Shown here one piece after another: positions 42,856 to 53,582 of a stretch of 64,000 bases of DNA (its first letter is position 1; each line of letters starts with the position of its first letter). The notes below the pieces were generated by a model. It saw only the letters and a list, made by a program, of their open reading frames with translations, was not told where the DNA came from and did not search any database. The stretch is from contig CAMZMU010000111.1 of the NCBI GenBank assembly GCA_947311845.1, positions 16,381,362 to 16,445,361 of the forward strand, in the 5' to 3' direction. The position numbers and the translations under genes are program-made. This stretch comes from Poa pratensis. Lineage: Eukaryota; Streptophyta; Magnoliopsida; Poales; Poaceae.

Positions 42856-45008
42856 TGGCGCAGGTGCAGCAGCAAAGTGGTGGCCAGGTGGGCTACCGCT
42901 ACGACGATGGCAATTCGGCTATGGCGCGAGCCGGATACCAGACGTATGACAATGCATTGGCGTCGAGACTGGGGCCTCGGATGTTGGATCCGGATGATCA
43001 GCGTCTCAGGTTGGACAGAATCTATCAGTCCGAGAAGTTGGAAGAGCAAGGCCCACCGGGTCCACCATGCTTTGGACCTCGGATAATGAATGAACCAAGT
43101 GTGCCGTTGTTCCAGCTCGGCCGCAACACGAAGCCGTATAATGGCAGCACCAAGCCACAGGATTGGCTGACGGACTATGTATCATCAGTGCACATTGCGG
43201 GGGGCAATCGCCGATGGGCGGTCCGGTATCTCCCGCATATGTTAGAAGGTCCAGCCCGAATTTGGCTGAATAACTTGCCACCGGGTAGTATCAATTGTTG
43301 GATGGATTTGGAACAGGCGTTTAACAGCAACTTCTCCAGCACCTACAAGAGGCCAAACCGACCTCAGCTCCTGGCTGCATGCAAGCAGGAAGAGAGGGAG
43401 ACAGACCGAGAGTATTTGACTCGGTGGAGCAACATGCGCAATTCTTGCGAAGGTGTAGTGGAGGAGCAGGCCATTTCATGGTTTGCACAGGGATGCAGGC
43501 ATGGTACACCACTTTGGCAGAAACTCCAAAGAGATATGCCGAAAACCCTGGCAGATATGATCCGGATAGCAGACACGTATGCGCTGGGTGATCCAACACA
43601 GCCCGCATTGGATGCAGTGGGAGCAAACAGGAGGCAACCGGTTAATAACCGAGTTGGGCCATTAAGGCCCAGTGACCGACATGAATTCGGTTACAAGAGA
43701 AGAGATCCGGATTACAGGTATGGTTCGGATCAAGTTGCTGCAGTAAACATGGATCAACCCGGTGGAGGAGATGCGCAGAGGCAGAAAACTGATGGTCCGG
43801 CTTGGAGGCCGAATCAAGGTGCCTGGCCGAAGAAAGTGTGGGAGGGACCAAGTCCACCTCTGACTTTTGAGTCCAGATTGGATGGGCCTTGCTGTTATCA
43901 CACCACTGATCCGCGCAAACCGGCTAATCATTCGACCCGGAACTGTAGTTGGCATCACCGCATTCAGGCGGAAGGTCAAAGAGGACCACCTCAGAGAGGC
44001 GCTCCTAGACCGAATTTCAGGCCAAACATGCCGCTAACCGGAGCCAATGCGACCCCGGTCAACGCTGGAACTCCAAGGCCAGCAGCAACGAAGCCGGTTA
44101 ACCTGGTGAACATGGGAGGCAGTGACAATGGTGATGGCCCAAGTAGGCAAGGTGGATACCCTGGGAATGATTACAAGGAAGCACATCAGAGTTATGTGGT
44201 TTTCGTGACCGAGCCAACTGACAAGAAAAGTCAGTTGAGACGAGCAAAGGAGGTGAATGCCGTGATGCCAGCAGTTCCAAAGTACTTGAACTGGTCTGAG
44301 CAGGAGATCACTTGGAGCAGGGCGGATAACCCAAGGATCATGCCAAGCCCAGGGAACTATGCACTGGTGGTGGATCCAACTTTGGTTGGACCCAAGCTGA
44401 ACGTGAAATTTAGCCGAGTCTTGGTCGACAATGGCAGTGCCATAAACATCATGTATCGGGACACAATGGTCAAGTTGGGTATTTCGCCGAATCAGTTGCA
44501 ACAGAGCAGCTGTACTTTCCATGGCATAGTACCCGGGGTATCTTGTTCCCCCATGGGTAAGATCTGGGTAGATGTGTTGTTCGGTACCAGGGACAATCAC
44601 AGACTTGAGAGTCTCGAGTTCGAGGTGGTGGATTTGGAAAGCCCATACCATGCTCTGCTTGGCAGGCCAGCATTAGCCAAGTTCATGATATCTACTCATG
44701 TGGCCTACCTCAAGATGAAAATGCCTGGCCCGAATGGTGTTATCACCGTTGCGGGAGACTACAAGAAGGCCATACAGTGTGCTACAGTTGGTTCTAACTT
44801 AGCTGAATCACTGGTGATACAAGCTGAAAAGAGCAAGATGCACGAGGTGGTGGCAATGGCGAAGTCAGCTCAGCTCGGCGTGCTGGCCATGACTAATCCG
44901 GATGCGGGTGCAACATTTGAGGTGCCCAAGGAGACGAAGAAGATCCCCATTGACCCGGAGAACCCGGAGCGCATGGCCATCATTGGTGCCGGGCTGGGTG
45001 AGAAATAG
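42855..45008 (+). CDS. Element B ORF2: gag and aspartic protease
   Basis: From ATG 42855 to TAG 45006-45008, 717 codons. The retrotransposon gag domain is at roughly residues 95-235 (PYNGSTKPQDWLTDYVSS ... IWLNNLPPGSINCWMDLEQA ... LTRWSNMRNSCEGVVEEQAI). A zinc-knuckle-like C-x-H...H...C motif (CCYHTTDPRKPANHSTRNCS) is at about 355-375. The aspartic protease-like domain has its active-site region at VLVDNGSAINIMY (Asp codon 44427-44429), followed by SPYHALLGRPALAKF. The active site reads D-N-G-S rather than D-T/S-G, as is common in plant Tat elements. The frame continues after the TAG straight into RT. Confidence 0.92.
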   Translation: MAQVQQQSGGQVGYRYDDGNSAMARAGYQTYDNALASRLGPRMLDPDDQRLRLDRIYQSEKLEEQGPPGPPCFGPRIMNEPSVPLFQLGRNTKPYNGSTKPQDWLTDYVSSVHIAGGNRRWAVRYLPHMLEGPARIWLNNLPPGSINCWMDLEQAFNSNFSSTYKRPNRPQLLAACKQEERETDREYLTRWSNMRNSCEGVVEEQAISWFAQGCRHGTPLWQKLQRDMPKTLADMIRIADTYALGDPTQPALDAVGANRRQPVNNRVGPLRPSDRHEFGYKRRDPDYRYGSDQVAAVNMDQPGGGDAQRQKTDGPAWRPNQGAWPKKVWEGPSPPLTFESRLDGPCCYHTTDPRKPANHSTRNCSWHHRIQAEGQRGPPQRGAPRPNFRPNMPLTGANATPVNAGTPRPAATKPVNLVNMGGSDNGDGPSRQGGYPGNDYKEAHQSYVVFVTEPTDKKSQLRRAKEVNAVMPAVPKYLNWSEQEITWSRADNPRIMPSPGNYALVVDPTLVGPKLNVKFSRVLVDNGSAINIMYRDTMVKLGISPNQLQQSSCTFHGIVPGVSCSPMGKIWVDVLFGTRDNHRLESLEFEVVDLESPYHALLGRPALAKFMISTHVAYLKMKMPGPNGVITVAGDYKKAIQCATVGSNLAESLVIQAEKSKMHEVVAMAKSAQLGVLAMTNPDAGATFEVPKETKKIPIDPENPERMAIIGAGLGEK
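45006..45008 (+). other. In-frame TAG between protease and reverse transcriptase
   Basis: Reading through this codon, the same frame runs without another stop to 48443. The residues just after it (ESALCHFLRENRDIFAWSA) are the conserved region that precedes RT in this lineage. It may be a CAG-to-TAG mutation or a genuine read-through site separating gag-protease from pol. Confidence 0.85.
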
Positions 45009-48000
45009 GAAAGCGCGCTCTGTCACTTCCTCCGTGAGAATCGGGATATCTTTGCATGGTCAGCTAAGGACCTGCCTGGTGTTCCGAGGGAGTTGGCAGA
45101 GCATTCTTTGTTTGTCAGGCCGGATGTGAAACCGGTTAGGCAACCGACTCGGCGGCTTTCAGATGATCGAAGAAAGGTGGTGCTCGATGAGCTGGCTAAG
45201 CTGCTGGCAGCCGGATTCATTATGGAGGTGTTGCATCCGGACTGGATATCTAATCCAGTTCTAGTAGAGAAGAAGAAGGACGAACCAGCTGTGGTCAAGG
45301 TGTGGCGCATGTGCATCGATTTCACCAACCTAAACAAGGCGTGTCCAAAGGATCCATTTCCTTTGCCTCGGATTGATCAAGTGATCGATTCTACTGCTGG
45401 GTGTGAGTTGTTGTCTTTTATTGATGCGTACTCTGGTTTTCACCAGATACCACTGAACCCTAAAGATCAAATAAAGACTGCTTTTATTACCCCGTATGGG
45501 GCGTATTGCTATCGTGTCATGTGTTTCGGTTTGAGAAATGCTGGTGCAACTTATCAGAGATGTATGCAAAAGTGCTTGCATTCTCAAATGGGTAAAAATG
45601 TGCAGGTGTATGTGGATGACATTGTCATCAAAACAAAAGAAAAACGTACTCTCCTCGAGGATCTCGAGGAAACATTTGTGAACTTGAGAAAATATCGGTT
45701 AAAATTGAATCCGGACAAGTGCACCTTTGGTGTCCCAGCTGGAAAGTTGCTTGGTTTCCTTGTATCGAGCCGAGGTATTGAGGTGAATCCGGCTAAGATC
45801 CGAGCCATAGAAAGAATGAAATTGCCTAAATGTCTAAAAGATGTACAAAAATTCACCGGGTGTTTAGCCTCGTTGAGTCGGTTTGTGAGTCGGCTAGGAG
45901 AAAAAGCCTTGCCCTTGTATCAGTTAATGAAAAAGAGCACCGGGTTCACGTGGACCCCGCAAGCAGATTCGGCTTTCAACGAATTAAAAAAGATGTTGTC
46001 CACTGCTCCAGTTTTGGCATCACCTTTGCCGAATGAGCCAATGCTACTTTACATTGCGGCCACTAACCGGGTCGTAAGTGTGGTCATGGTGGTAGAGCGA
46101 GAAGAGGATGGTAAATCTGTGCAGAGGCCGGTGTACTATTTGAGTGAGGTGATCTCAACTTCGAAGCAAAATTATCCTCACTACCAAAAGATGACATATG
46201 GTGTGTACCTGGCGGTCAAGAAGTTGAAACACTACTTTCAAGAGCATCCGATTACAGTGGTATGTGAAGCTCCAATTGCGGAGATCATTGGGTGCAAAGA
46301 TGCAACTGGCCGAGTTGCCAAATGGGCGATAGAAGTGTCTCCTTACACACCGCATTATGAGAGAAGAGATGCTATCAAGTCTCAGGCTTTGCCGGATTTC
46401 CTTTGTGACTGGGCTGAGATGCAATATGAACCACCTAAACCGGATTACAATTACTGGAGGTTGCACTTTGACGGTTCCAAATGCAAAATCGGGCTAGGTG
46501 CTGGGGTGGTGCTCACATCACCAAAACAGGATCAATTGCGATATGTATTGCAGATTCATTTCTCAGCGTCAAACAATGTAGCCGAGTATGAGGCACTGAT
46601 CCATGGGCTTAATGTGGCTCGGGACATCGGCGTTCGCCGGATTGAGTGTTTCGGTGATTCGGATTTGGTCGTGCAGCAATCTTCTGGAAATTGGGATGCT
46701 CTTGACGCCAATATGGCACTGTATCGGTTTCATGTTCAGAAAATTTCGGGATTTTTTGAAGGCTGTGAGTACAAGCATATACCTCGGCTGGAAAACCAAG
46801 CTGCAGATGTTCTGTCAAAACTCGGGTCGTCTAGGGAGGCAATCCCACCCGGAATATCCTTGAATCATCTAAGGGTCCCTTCAATCAAACCTTCGCCTGA
46901 TTCCGAGTCGATTTTTATTCCCAAGCAAGAATCCGAAGCTATTCCTATGAATGTTGATGTGGAGTATATCGAGGAAGACCCGGGGACGGCATGCCCGGAC
47001 TCGGGGACTGCTCACACAGATTCGGAAACTGCTAACCGAGTCTTGGGAAAGAGGAGCAGAGATGAAGATGAGGATAACCGGATTGTGGGGAATGGGCAGA
47101 AGCTGATAGAAGAAATAATGGCGGCCAAACCTGTGGAAGAAAATGAGCACTTGTTCCCTTTGCATCCAGTACCAGAGTGGGCTGAAGAGATCATGAAGTT
47201 CATCGAGGAAGGAAGCTTGCCAAGCGATGAGACCAAGGCTAGGCGTGTCCAGAGGAGATCCAAGGCTTATACCATCATCAACAAGGAGTTATACAAAAGA
47301 AGTGTAACCGAGGTGTTGCAGCGCTGCGTGGAGCCAGCAGAGGGCAAGGAGATGCTCCTAGAGATACACCAAGGTGAATGTGGACATCATTGCAGTACAA
47401 GAGCCCTGGTGGCTAAAGTGTTCCGGCATGGATTTTATTGGCCCACTGCTCATGCAGATGCGGAGGACATAGTCCGCAGGTGCGAAGGATGCCAGAGATT
47501 TGCTAAGCAAACACACTTACCCGCATCGGCACTGAAGACAATTCCTATTACTTGGCCATTTGCGGTGTGGTGTTTGGATATGGTGGGAGATTTCAAGCCG
47601 GCTAGGGGCAACATGACACATATGCTGGTGATGGTGGATAAGTTCACCAAGTGGATAGAGGTGAAACCAATACGGAAAGTGGATGGCCGTTCGGCTGTAA
47701 TCTTCTTGAAAGAAATCATTTTGAGATACGGATACCCTCATAGCATCATCTCGGATAACGGCACAAACTTTGCTGTCGGAGAGTTTGCCCGATTCTGCAT
47801 GAATAAGGGGATCCGGTTAGACATAGCCTCAGTGGCACATCCAGAGTCCAATGGACAAGTGGAAAGATCAAATGCTCTAGTGTTAGCCGGCATCAAGGCT
47901 CGTCTCATTGAACCATTGTTGAAAACTCCGGGGTGCTGGATAGATGAAATCCCATCAGTTCTATGGGGTCTAAGGACTACACCGAATCGGTCAACAGGCT

Positions 48001-48443
48001 ATACGCCATTCTTTCTGGTTTATGGGGCAGAAGCTGTCCTACCCACTGACATAGAATATGATGCACCAAGGGTGGCAATGTACACTGAAACCGAGGCAAA
48101 GGAGGCCCGGGAAGATGCAGTGGATCTGCTAGAGGAAGCAAGAGAATTGGCCCTGTCTCGGACAGCAATATACCAGCAAAATCTCAGGCGTTATCATAGC
48201 CGAAAGATCAGTCCTCGAGTGTTTCATGAGGGTGATCTAGTGCTGAGGCTGGTGCAGCGCAGCAAAGGCCGACACAAATTGTCACCTCCATGGGAGGGAC
48301 CATTCATTGTGAGCAAGGCTATGCACAATGATTCGTACTACCTTGTAGATGCACAGGAATCAAGGGAGGATGGCTTGGACAGACCCGGACAGGAAACCAA
48401 GCGACCTTGGAATGTAGCTCTGCTTCGACCCTTCTACTCTTAA
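45009..48443 (+). CDS. Element B pol: RT, two RNase H regions, integrase
   Basis: The first in-frame ATG is 45093, but homology begins right after the TAG at 45006. RT: RMCIDFTNLNKACPKDPFPL, FIDAYSGFHQIPL, and the catalytic YVDD at 45609-45620. The first RNase H region (about 45960-46420) has LYIAATNRVVSVVMV where the catalytic Asp should be, so it is probably inactive. The second, archaeal-type RNase H (46460-46830) keeps all acidic residues: HFDGSK, AEYEALIHGL, FGDSDLVVQQ, NQAADVLSKLGS. Integrase: H2C2 zinc finger (HQGECGHHC ... CEGCQRF, about 47370-47510), then the D-D-E core (WCLDMVGDF, IISDNGTNF, HPESNGQVERSN). A chromatin-targeting chromodomain is not seen after the core. Stop at 48441-48443. 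Confidence 0.93.
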   Translation, partial: ESALCHFLRENRDIFAWSAKDLPGVPRELAEHSLFVRPDVKPVRQPTRRLSDDRRKVVLDELAKLLAAGFIMEVLHPDWISNPVLVEKKKDEPAVVKVWRMCIDFTNLNKACPKDPFPLPRIDQVIDSTAGCELLSFIDAYSGFHQIPLNPKDQIKTAFITPYGAYCYRVMCFGLRNAGATYQRCMQKCLHSQMGKNVQVYVDDIVIKTKEKRTLLEDLEETFVNLRKYRLKLNPDKCTFGVPAGKLLGFLVSSRGIEVNPAKIRAIERMKLPKCLKDVQKFTGCLASLSRFVSRLGEKALPLYQLMKKSTGFTWTPQADSAFNELKKMLSTAPVLASPLPNEPMLLYIAATNRVVSVVMVVEREEDGKSVQRPVYYLSEVISTSKQNYPHYQKMTYGVYLAVKKLKHYFQEHPITVVCEAPIAEIIGCKDATGRVAKWAIEVSPYTPHYERRDAIKSQALPDFLCDWAEMQYEPPKPDYNYWRLHFDGSKCKIGLGAGVVLTSPKQDQLRYVLQIHFSASNNVAEYEALIHGLNVARDIGVRRIECFGDSDLVVQQSSGNWDALDANMALYRFHVQKISGFFEGCEYKHIPRLENQAADVLSKLGSSREAIPPGISLNHLRVPSIKPSPDSESIFIPKQESEAIPMNVDVEYIEEDPGTACPDSGTAHTDSETANRVLGKRSRDEDEDNRIVGNGQKLIEEIMAAKPVEENEHLFPLHPVPEWAEEIMKFIEEGSLPSDETKARRVQRRSKAYTIINKELYKRSVTEVLQRCVEPAEGKEMLLEIHQGECGHHCSTRALVAKVFRHGFYWPTAHADAEDIVRRCEGCQRFAKQTHLPASALKTIPITWPFAVWCLDMVGDFKPARGNMTHMLVMVDKFTKWIEVKPIRKVDGRSAVIFLKEIILRYGYPHSIISDNGTNFAVGEFARFCMNKGIRLDIASVAHPESNGQVERSNALVLAGIKARLIEPLLKTPGCWIDEIPSVLWGLRTTPNRSTGYTPFFLVYGAEAVLPTDIEYDAPRVAMYTETEAKEAREDAVDLLEEARELALSRTAIYQQNLRRYHSRKISPRVFHEGDLVLRLVQRSKGRHKLSPPWEGPFIVSKAMHNDSYYLVDAQESREDGLDRPGQETKRPWNVALLRPFYS

Positions 48444-49053
48444 AGGGCGCAATGTATGTATTTCAATTTATCATGAATGAAATCGCGGTAATCCGAGTCT
48501 GGACTCGGGGACTGCTTCGTCCTTATGCATGTGTTGTTTATTACTGTTTTGTTTTTTGCCGTTCGTGTGCCGAATCGCTTTGAACCTTGTTCTAAGCTTC
48601 AAGTAATGTATGTTGTGTTGTTGATCTCGTGACTCGACTGACAAACACCAAAATGGTAGTCAAGAGCAGAGATGAGGAATATGGGAAACATGAAAATGGA
48701 CACGGGGACTCGGTCCAAAACCGATTCGGCACATGTCGTTTACTAACCCCTGTTATTTCTTTTTTCGTTTATGTTGAATGATTCTAAACCACAACTCGTG
48801 CGTTTCAAGTATTGTATGCTATGATTCCTATCTTGTGACTCGACTGTCAAAACACCCAAAGAGGTAGACAAGAGCAAAGATTTGGCAAAAGTAGTAAACA
48901 AGAAAACAAACTCGGGGACTCGGTTTAAGATGATCCAACATAAACCTTGTCCGGATCGCGTTAAGCATGATAAGCATAGTCTCGAAAGAACTTAAAATAG
49001 TCTATTACATCTGCTCCCGGCATACCGGGGATTTAATGTTTTTGTTAAGTACT
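48444..49053. other. Spacer with diverged ~190-bp tandem repeats, element B
   Basis: Non-coding between the convergent pol and antisense genes. Two related segments, about 48593-48722 and 48785-48925, share TTCAAGTA-TGTATG, GTGACTCGACTG, CAAGAGCA and a terminal CTCGGGGACTCGG, so the region is a degenerate tandem repeat. Each unit ends in a copy of the CGGGGACT motif that also forms the polypurine tract. Confidence 0.6.
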
Positions 49054-52000
49054 TCAGGGTGCAGCGGACTCGGTCGCGGCGGACTCGGTCATAGGAGTTT
49101 CGGTTGCAGGAACTCCTGTGGTAGGAGCTTCGGTTAGCGGAGCTTCGGGGGCACGGGCTTCAGCTACGGGTGCTTCGGTTGAAGTGGACGCGGTTACGGG
49201 AGGTTCTGTTGCTGGAGCAGACTCAGAAGATGGTGGCACTTCGGAAGTAATCTTGACTGGAGAGCTTGAAGGATGGGCGGATTCGGGAATATCCGGATCA
49301 GGTGAAGCCTGTTTAGTGATCACAGTCAAGTTAGTGGCTGGAATCACAGGAGACTCGGTTGGAGTTTGTTCGGTGAGCTTGGCCGAGTCGGAGGCTGGTA
49401 CCTTGCTGGATTCTTCTTCTTCATCAGACCCGCCCTCAGAATCGGCGTATTCTTCAGCGGAGGCATCATCCGATTCCTCTTCTTCAGTGTCTTCTCCATC
49501 CGAGTAGACTGGAGCCTCCAGATCAAGATGCTTGGTGCGTGCAAATTCGGCCATAAAGTTGGCGGCTTCTTCACGGATCTTGATCCGGTTGGGATCTGAA
49601 GCCCATGAAGAACCCTCGCGAAAGGAGCGCACTTTGGCAAGATCAATCAGCTCATACCAAGACATGATGAATAACAAAGCTGCATCAGCACCAGCGCGGG
49701 CGGACGAAGACCTCCACTTCTGTAGCCGGGTCATGGCTTGGTCCAGGTCTCTGATCAGCTCCTCCACAGGCACAACTTGCCGCGCTTCAGGAAATAAGAT
49801 CCGGTGAGCCTTGAGACTTGCATTGAGCAGACCAATATGGGAATCCTTCAAAGGAGCAATCCGAGCCTTGAGTGCTGTGATATGATCTTCGATGTCCCAT
49901 GTCTCTGGTAGTGGAGCCTCGGTTAATTTAGCTCTCTCAGCTCGGGCGTCTCTCACAGCCCTGGCGGCTTGAAGCCGGATGCTGGTAAACTCTCCTACAA
50001 ACAAATAAGCTAATACTGAGTTCAGCAAGAAGGAACACAAGCATATGTATCGGTTAAGGGCAGAAAGAAAAAAGGGATTCGGTGAACTTACGATCCATGT
50101 CATCATTAAGGCTAGCAAGTGCAGCAAGCCATTTCGCACTGGCCGCTTTGTGAGCACTCAGTTCTTCTTTAGCCGCTTTGACTTCGGCTTCAGATTCGGC
50201 TATGGTCGTTTGAATTTGCTGGTCCAGTTTGGCCCGCTTCTCAAGTCCGGCTTTGAAAGTATCCCGCTCCTTCTGGATAGTATCTTTTTCACGCTTCAGC
50301 GTATCCCGCTCTCCTTTAACCTTGTTCTTCACTTTTTCAACTCGGTCAAGCTCTCGCTGGAGCCGAGTCACTTCTGATTTTTCCTCGGATAAGGCGCGTT
50401 TGTGCTCTTCTTCTTTCTTGTCCATTTCAAGACAGAGCCCATCGAAGGAAGTTTGGAGCTTCTGGTGCTGATGGGCGAGCTGCTTAAAGAGCTTGCCGCG
50501 AGCGGTCATGGTTTCCTGAAAGAAAACAGGCAAACGGCGTCAGAAGAATCTCGGGGACTGGCCCGAGATTAACCGAATCAGTTGAAAAGGAGACTCGGGG
50601 ACTGGAAGTCCCACGGTGTCCTCGGTTAAGGCAACATTCATCATAATTTTTTTTAGAGATTCAAGCCGAATGACTTTCTTACTCGGAGGAGTATCAGTCG
50701 TTCGACCCGAATCTCGGGGACTGGGTATAGTACTGTTTGATTATGTTGAAATAAAAGCAAGGTTCGGATAAATTTACCTCGAACACCCGGTTAGCTTCAG
50801 TGACCGAGGTCTGTACAGAGTGTAAGGATTGGAACATCCGACTAGGCCCAGCCGGGTGTGGCGCTGAAGTAGAGAAGCCTGTGGCAAAGTCAGCATCATT
50901 CCAAGCTTCAATGAATTGCTTGGCGGACTCGAGCTTATCGCTGCTCGGAGGGCGCGGATTCGACGCGGACTGGCCGAATCGAATCGCTGATGGGGCGGCA
51001 GAAACCTTCTTGCTAGCAACCACCTGCTTATCCGAGGTAGTCGGAGTTGTGCCAGAGGCACCCTGAGTCGGCTTGGGTTGCGGTGACGCACCAGAAGTCT
51101 GCTTCGGATGTGGCTCCTTGTGCTGCTTCTCGGAAACTTGCTGTTGCTGTTGCTGCTTCTGCTTCTTCTTCTTCTGCTGCTCTTGGTTCAGTGCAGTTTG
51201 AGCTGCAGGAGCAGGGCGGGAATCAGGCTTAGGCGAGGACGTAGCCGATGTCTTGGCCTTTTCCTTCTCCAGCTCCTTGAGAGGGCGTGGCCAACTTGAA
51301 TCTCGGATTGGAGCCGAGGTTTCCTCACACTCCAAGTCGATAACCGGCTCTGAAATGGGAGTCGGCTGGGGAATATTGGTAGTGGTGACACGCGTTGGTG
51401 AGGTGGCAGTTCGGTCAGGAAATTGGGTTTCCATGGCCGTATCCAGTGGAGGGATAGGAGAAGAGATGGATGAATGAGTCTGCGCGGTGATGAGGACATC
51501 ACTGCATAAAGTAAAGCAAACGGTTAACTCGGATAGATATGACTCGGTTAATAGAGGAAGAAAGCAAATAAAGTTCGCTCAATGTTACCCCTTGGTGGTG
51601 GGCATCGGTTTGACGCGATTTGGCTTGTCGCCGGACTTCTTCCTTCTTTTTGTCTGTGGGGCATCTGTTTCGGGCGCCTCAGCGCGTTTCCGAGAGGCCT
51701 CTCCAGTATCTTGTTTGGCTGGAACACAAGGAGGTGGTTTCCATGAAATCGGAATAGCGTCGATGGGTTCTAAGATGCAGCAATCTTCATCTTCCTCGTC
51801 GGAAAGGTGGTGAATGTCTGATTGCTTACCCTTGCGGACTGGCTTGGCACGGGGAATTGGCAAGTAGTCATCCGTATCCGGATCCTCTTCGCCCTCGCGC
51901 GGCGGGCTGAGATCCGGTGTCCATGCCTTGGTGGAAAGATCTCCGTCTTCAATAAGTTGACGATCAAACAGCTACAAAAAAGACAATGCGAATCCGGATC

Positions 52001-52933
52001 AGGCCAGGATTATTCGGATGAAGTAAGAGTGGATTCGGAAAGTGGTGAGCTAACCTGTGGAGGAAGTTTTTCCCGGTAGAATGGCTTTACACCCCACCGC
52101 CATTTATCCGACATCTCATTGGCAGCAATGGCGTTTACCCGTCTGAAGACGGAAGCTTTGTCAAGCTCGTGTTTGCTGATCCGGGTAGGATCTAGTGCGC
52201 CACGCGTGTGGCATATCTTGTGGTCACGCCTTTGAAGAGGGCTGACTCGGCGAGAGATGAAGGTCCGGAGGAGGTCGTCAGAGATCATACCATTCTTCAA
52301 AAAATCCTCCAGAGTGGTATGCACTGTCTGAAGTTCAGCAATTGTTTCAGCCGGATTGTAACCGAAGTTCAGTTCGGCTGTGGGCGGCTCCATCCTGAAC
52401 TCGGGCAGATTGAGGGCATCATGGCCCTCAGCACTCTTCACATAAAGGAAGGTCCTTTGCCACTTCTTGACCGTGTCTAGGCCAGTGACACGGGGAAAGG
52501 TGGATCCCTGCCTTGGCGTGATGCTAACCGAACCGCAAGCAGTCAGTTGTTTCGGCTTGGTACCTGGAATGGTATGCTTGCGGAGGTGGAAGTATTTGGC
52601 CCATATATCCACACTCGGCCAGAGGCCGAGATAGCCTTCGCAGAAGGAAGTGAAAGCTGATAAAGAGACGAAGGCGTTCGCCGGGAGATGGTGAAGTTGT
52701 AGTCCGAAAAAGTCCAGAAAGGCCCGAAAGAAGTCACTAGCAGGCAATCCGAACCCGCGCTCGAAATGCGCTATGAATACCACGCGCTCACCGGGTTCGG
52801 GGGCCGGCGCGAGTTCTTTTCCGGGTCTGCGGCATATAACTTGCGGCGTTATACGCCGGGTGGCTCGTAGCCATTCCAAATCATTCCGGGTAACATCAGA
52901 TCCTTCCCATCTGCCAGGGGGAAGTTTGGCCAT
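49054..52933 (-). CDS. Antisense five-exon gene of element B (putative gypsy type transposon domain)
   Basis: Minus-strand exons 52055-52933, 51589-51971, 50778-51501, 50092-50515 and 49054-49994. All introns are GT-AG and every junction keeps phase; total 3351 bases, 1116 residues plus stop. Exon 1 (MAKLPPGRWEGSDVTRNDLE) holds the plant 'putative gypsy type transposon' domain (GERVVFIAHFERGFGLPASD, FCEGYLGLWPSVDIWAKYF, KKWQRTFLYVKSAE). Exons 2-3 have a basic KRRKK segment and a Lys/Gln run (coded by a CTT/CTG microsatellite, 51125-51180). Exon 4 is a long coiled coil (KSEVTRLQRELDRVEKVKNK). Exon 5 has a helical part, an acidic run (EDTEEEESDDASAEEY) and a Thr/Glu/Ala/Pro repeat tail. The frame is intact, unlike the copy in element A. 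Its function is unknown; extra antisense ORFs are known from Tat-lineage elements. Confidence 0.88.
51120..51185. repeat. CTG/CTT trinucleotide tract in the antisense gene
   Basis: A run based on TGTTGCTGTTGCTGCTTCTG and TTCTTCTTCTTC, coding on the minus strand for a Lys/Gln-rich stretch in exon 3 of the element B antisense gene. Confidence 0.7.
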
Positions 52934-53575
52934 AACCGAATCAGTCCTGCAGCAAAAAGACGGATAACCGGGTCAGGAAATTCGGAATCCATGGAACCAA
53001 AGGAGAATCGGATAACATTAAAGCCGAATCGGATCTAAGGTGACTCGGCTAATCCTATCCCGGGTAGGGTTAACCGGGTCCGGTGGAGAAGGTGATGCGG
53101 TTGGAGATCGCAAACATCTTTCCGCGAGTTTCTAGGGTTGGGAAGATCTACAGCAGTAGTAAAAAAGAAAGAAAATCACAGGCAAAAACATGGTTGAACT
53201 GCTCCTACGGAGACAAGTCTATCTAGGCTAGTCTGATACAAAACTTGGACAGAAAGTTTGCAGAGTATGCTACGGCAGGGACATGGGCTTAGATACGCAT
53301 CAATCTAGCAAGAACAGGCGTGTGTATTTCAAAAAGTATGAACTCGTCACGGTGGCTATGGCGAGAGGAGGAAGAACTTACAGTGCTAGTTCCTCGAAGG
53401 AGAGATTCGACGGAGAAACGGCGGAGATGGGCGCGAGGCGCGGCTCCGGTGATCTTGCTCTGGTACGCTGTGCGTCCCTGGCGCGGCAACCTTGAATGGC
53501 GAGGTCGCGGCGGCGTCGATGGAGCGGGTCAGTGGGAGTCGAGAGGAAGAAGACGGGGAAAAACCACCGCGCCCT

Positions 53576-53582
53576 CTTTATA
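53576..53582 (-). promoter_or_regulatory. TATA box for the antisense gene of element B
   Basis: Minus-strand GGCTATAAAGAGGGCGCGG lies about 640 bp upstream of the antisense ATG (52931-52933), between that gene and the 3' LTR. It implies a promoter separate from the LTR and a leader of about 600 nt that may itself be spliced. Confidence 0.6.

Noticed and set aside
49118..49507. 129-codon plus-strand frame rich in Gly/Ser/Val
   Set aside because: It is the mirror of the Thr/Glu/Ala/Pro-repeat tail of the antisense gene on the other strand.
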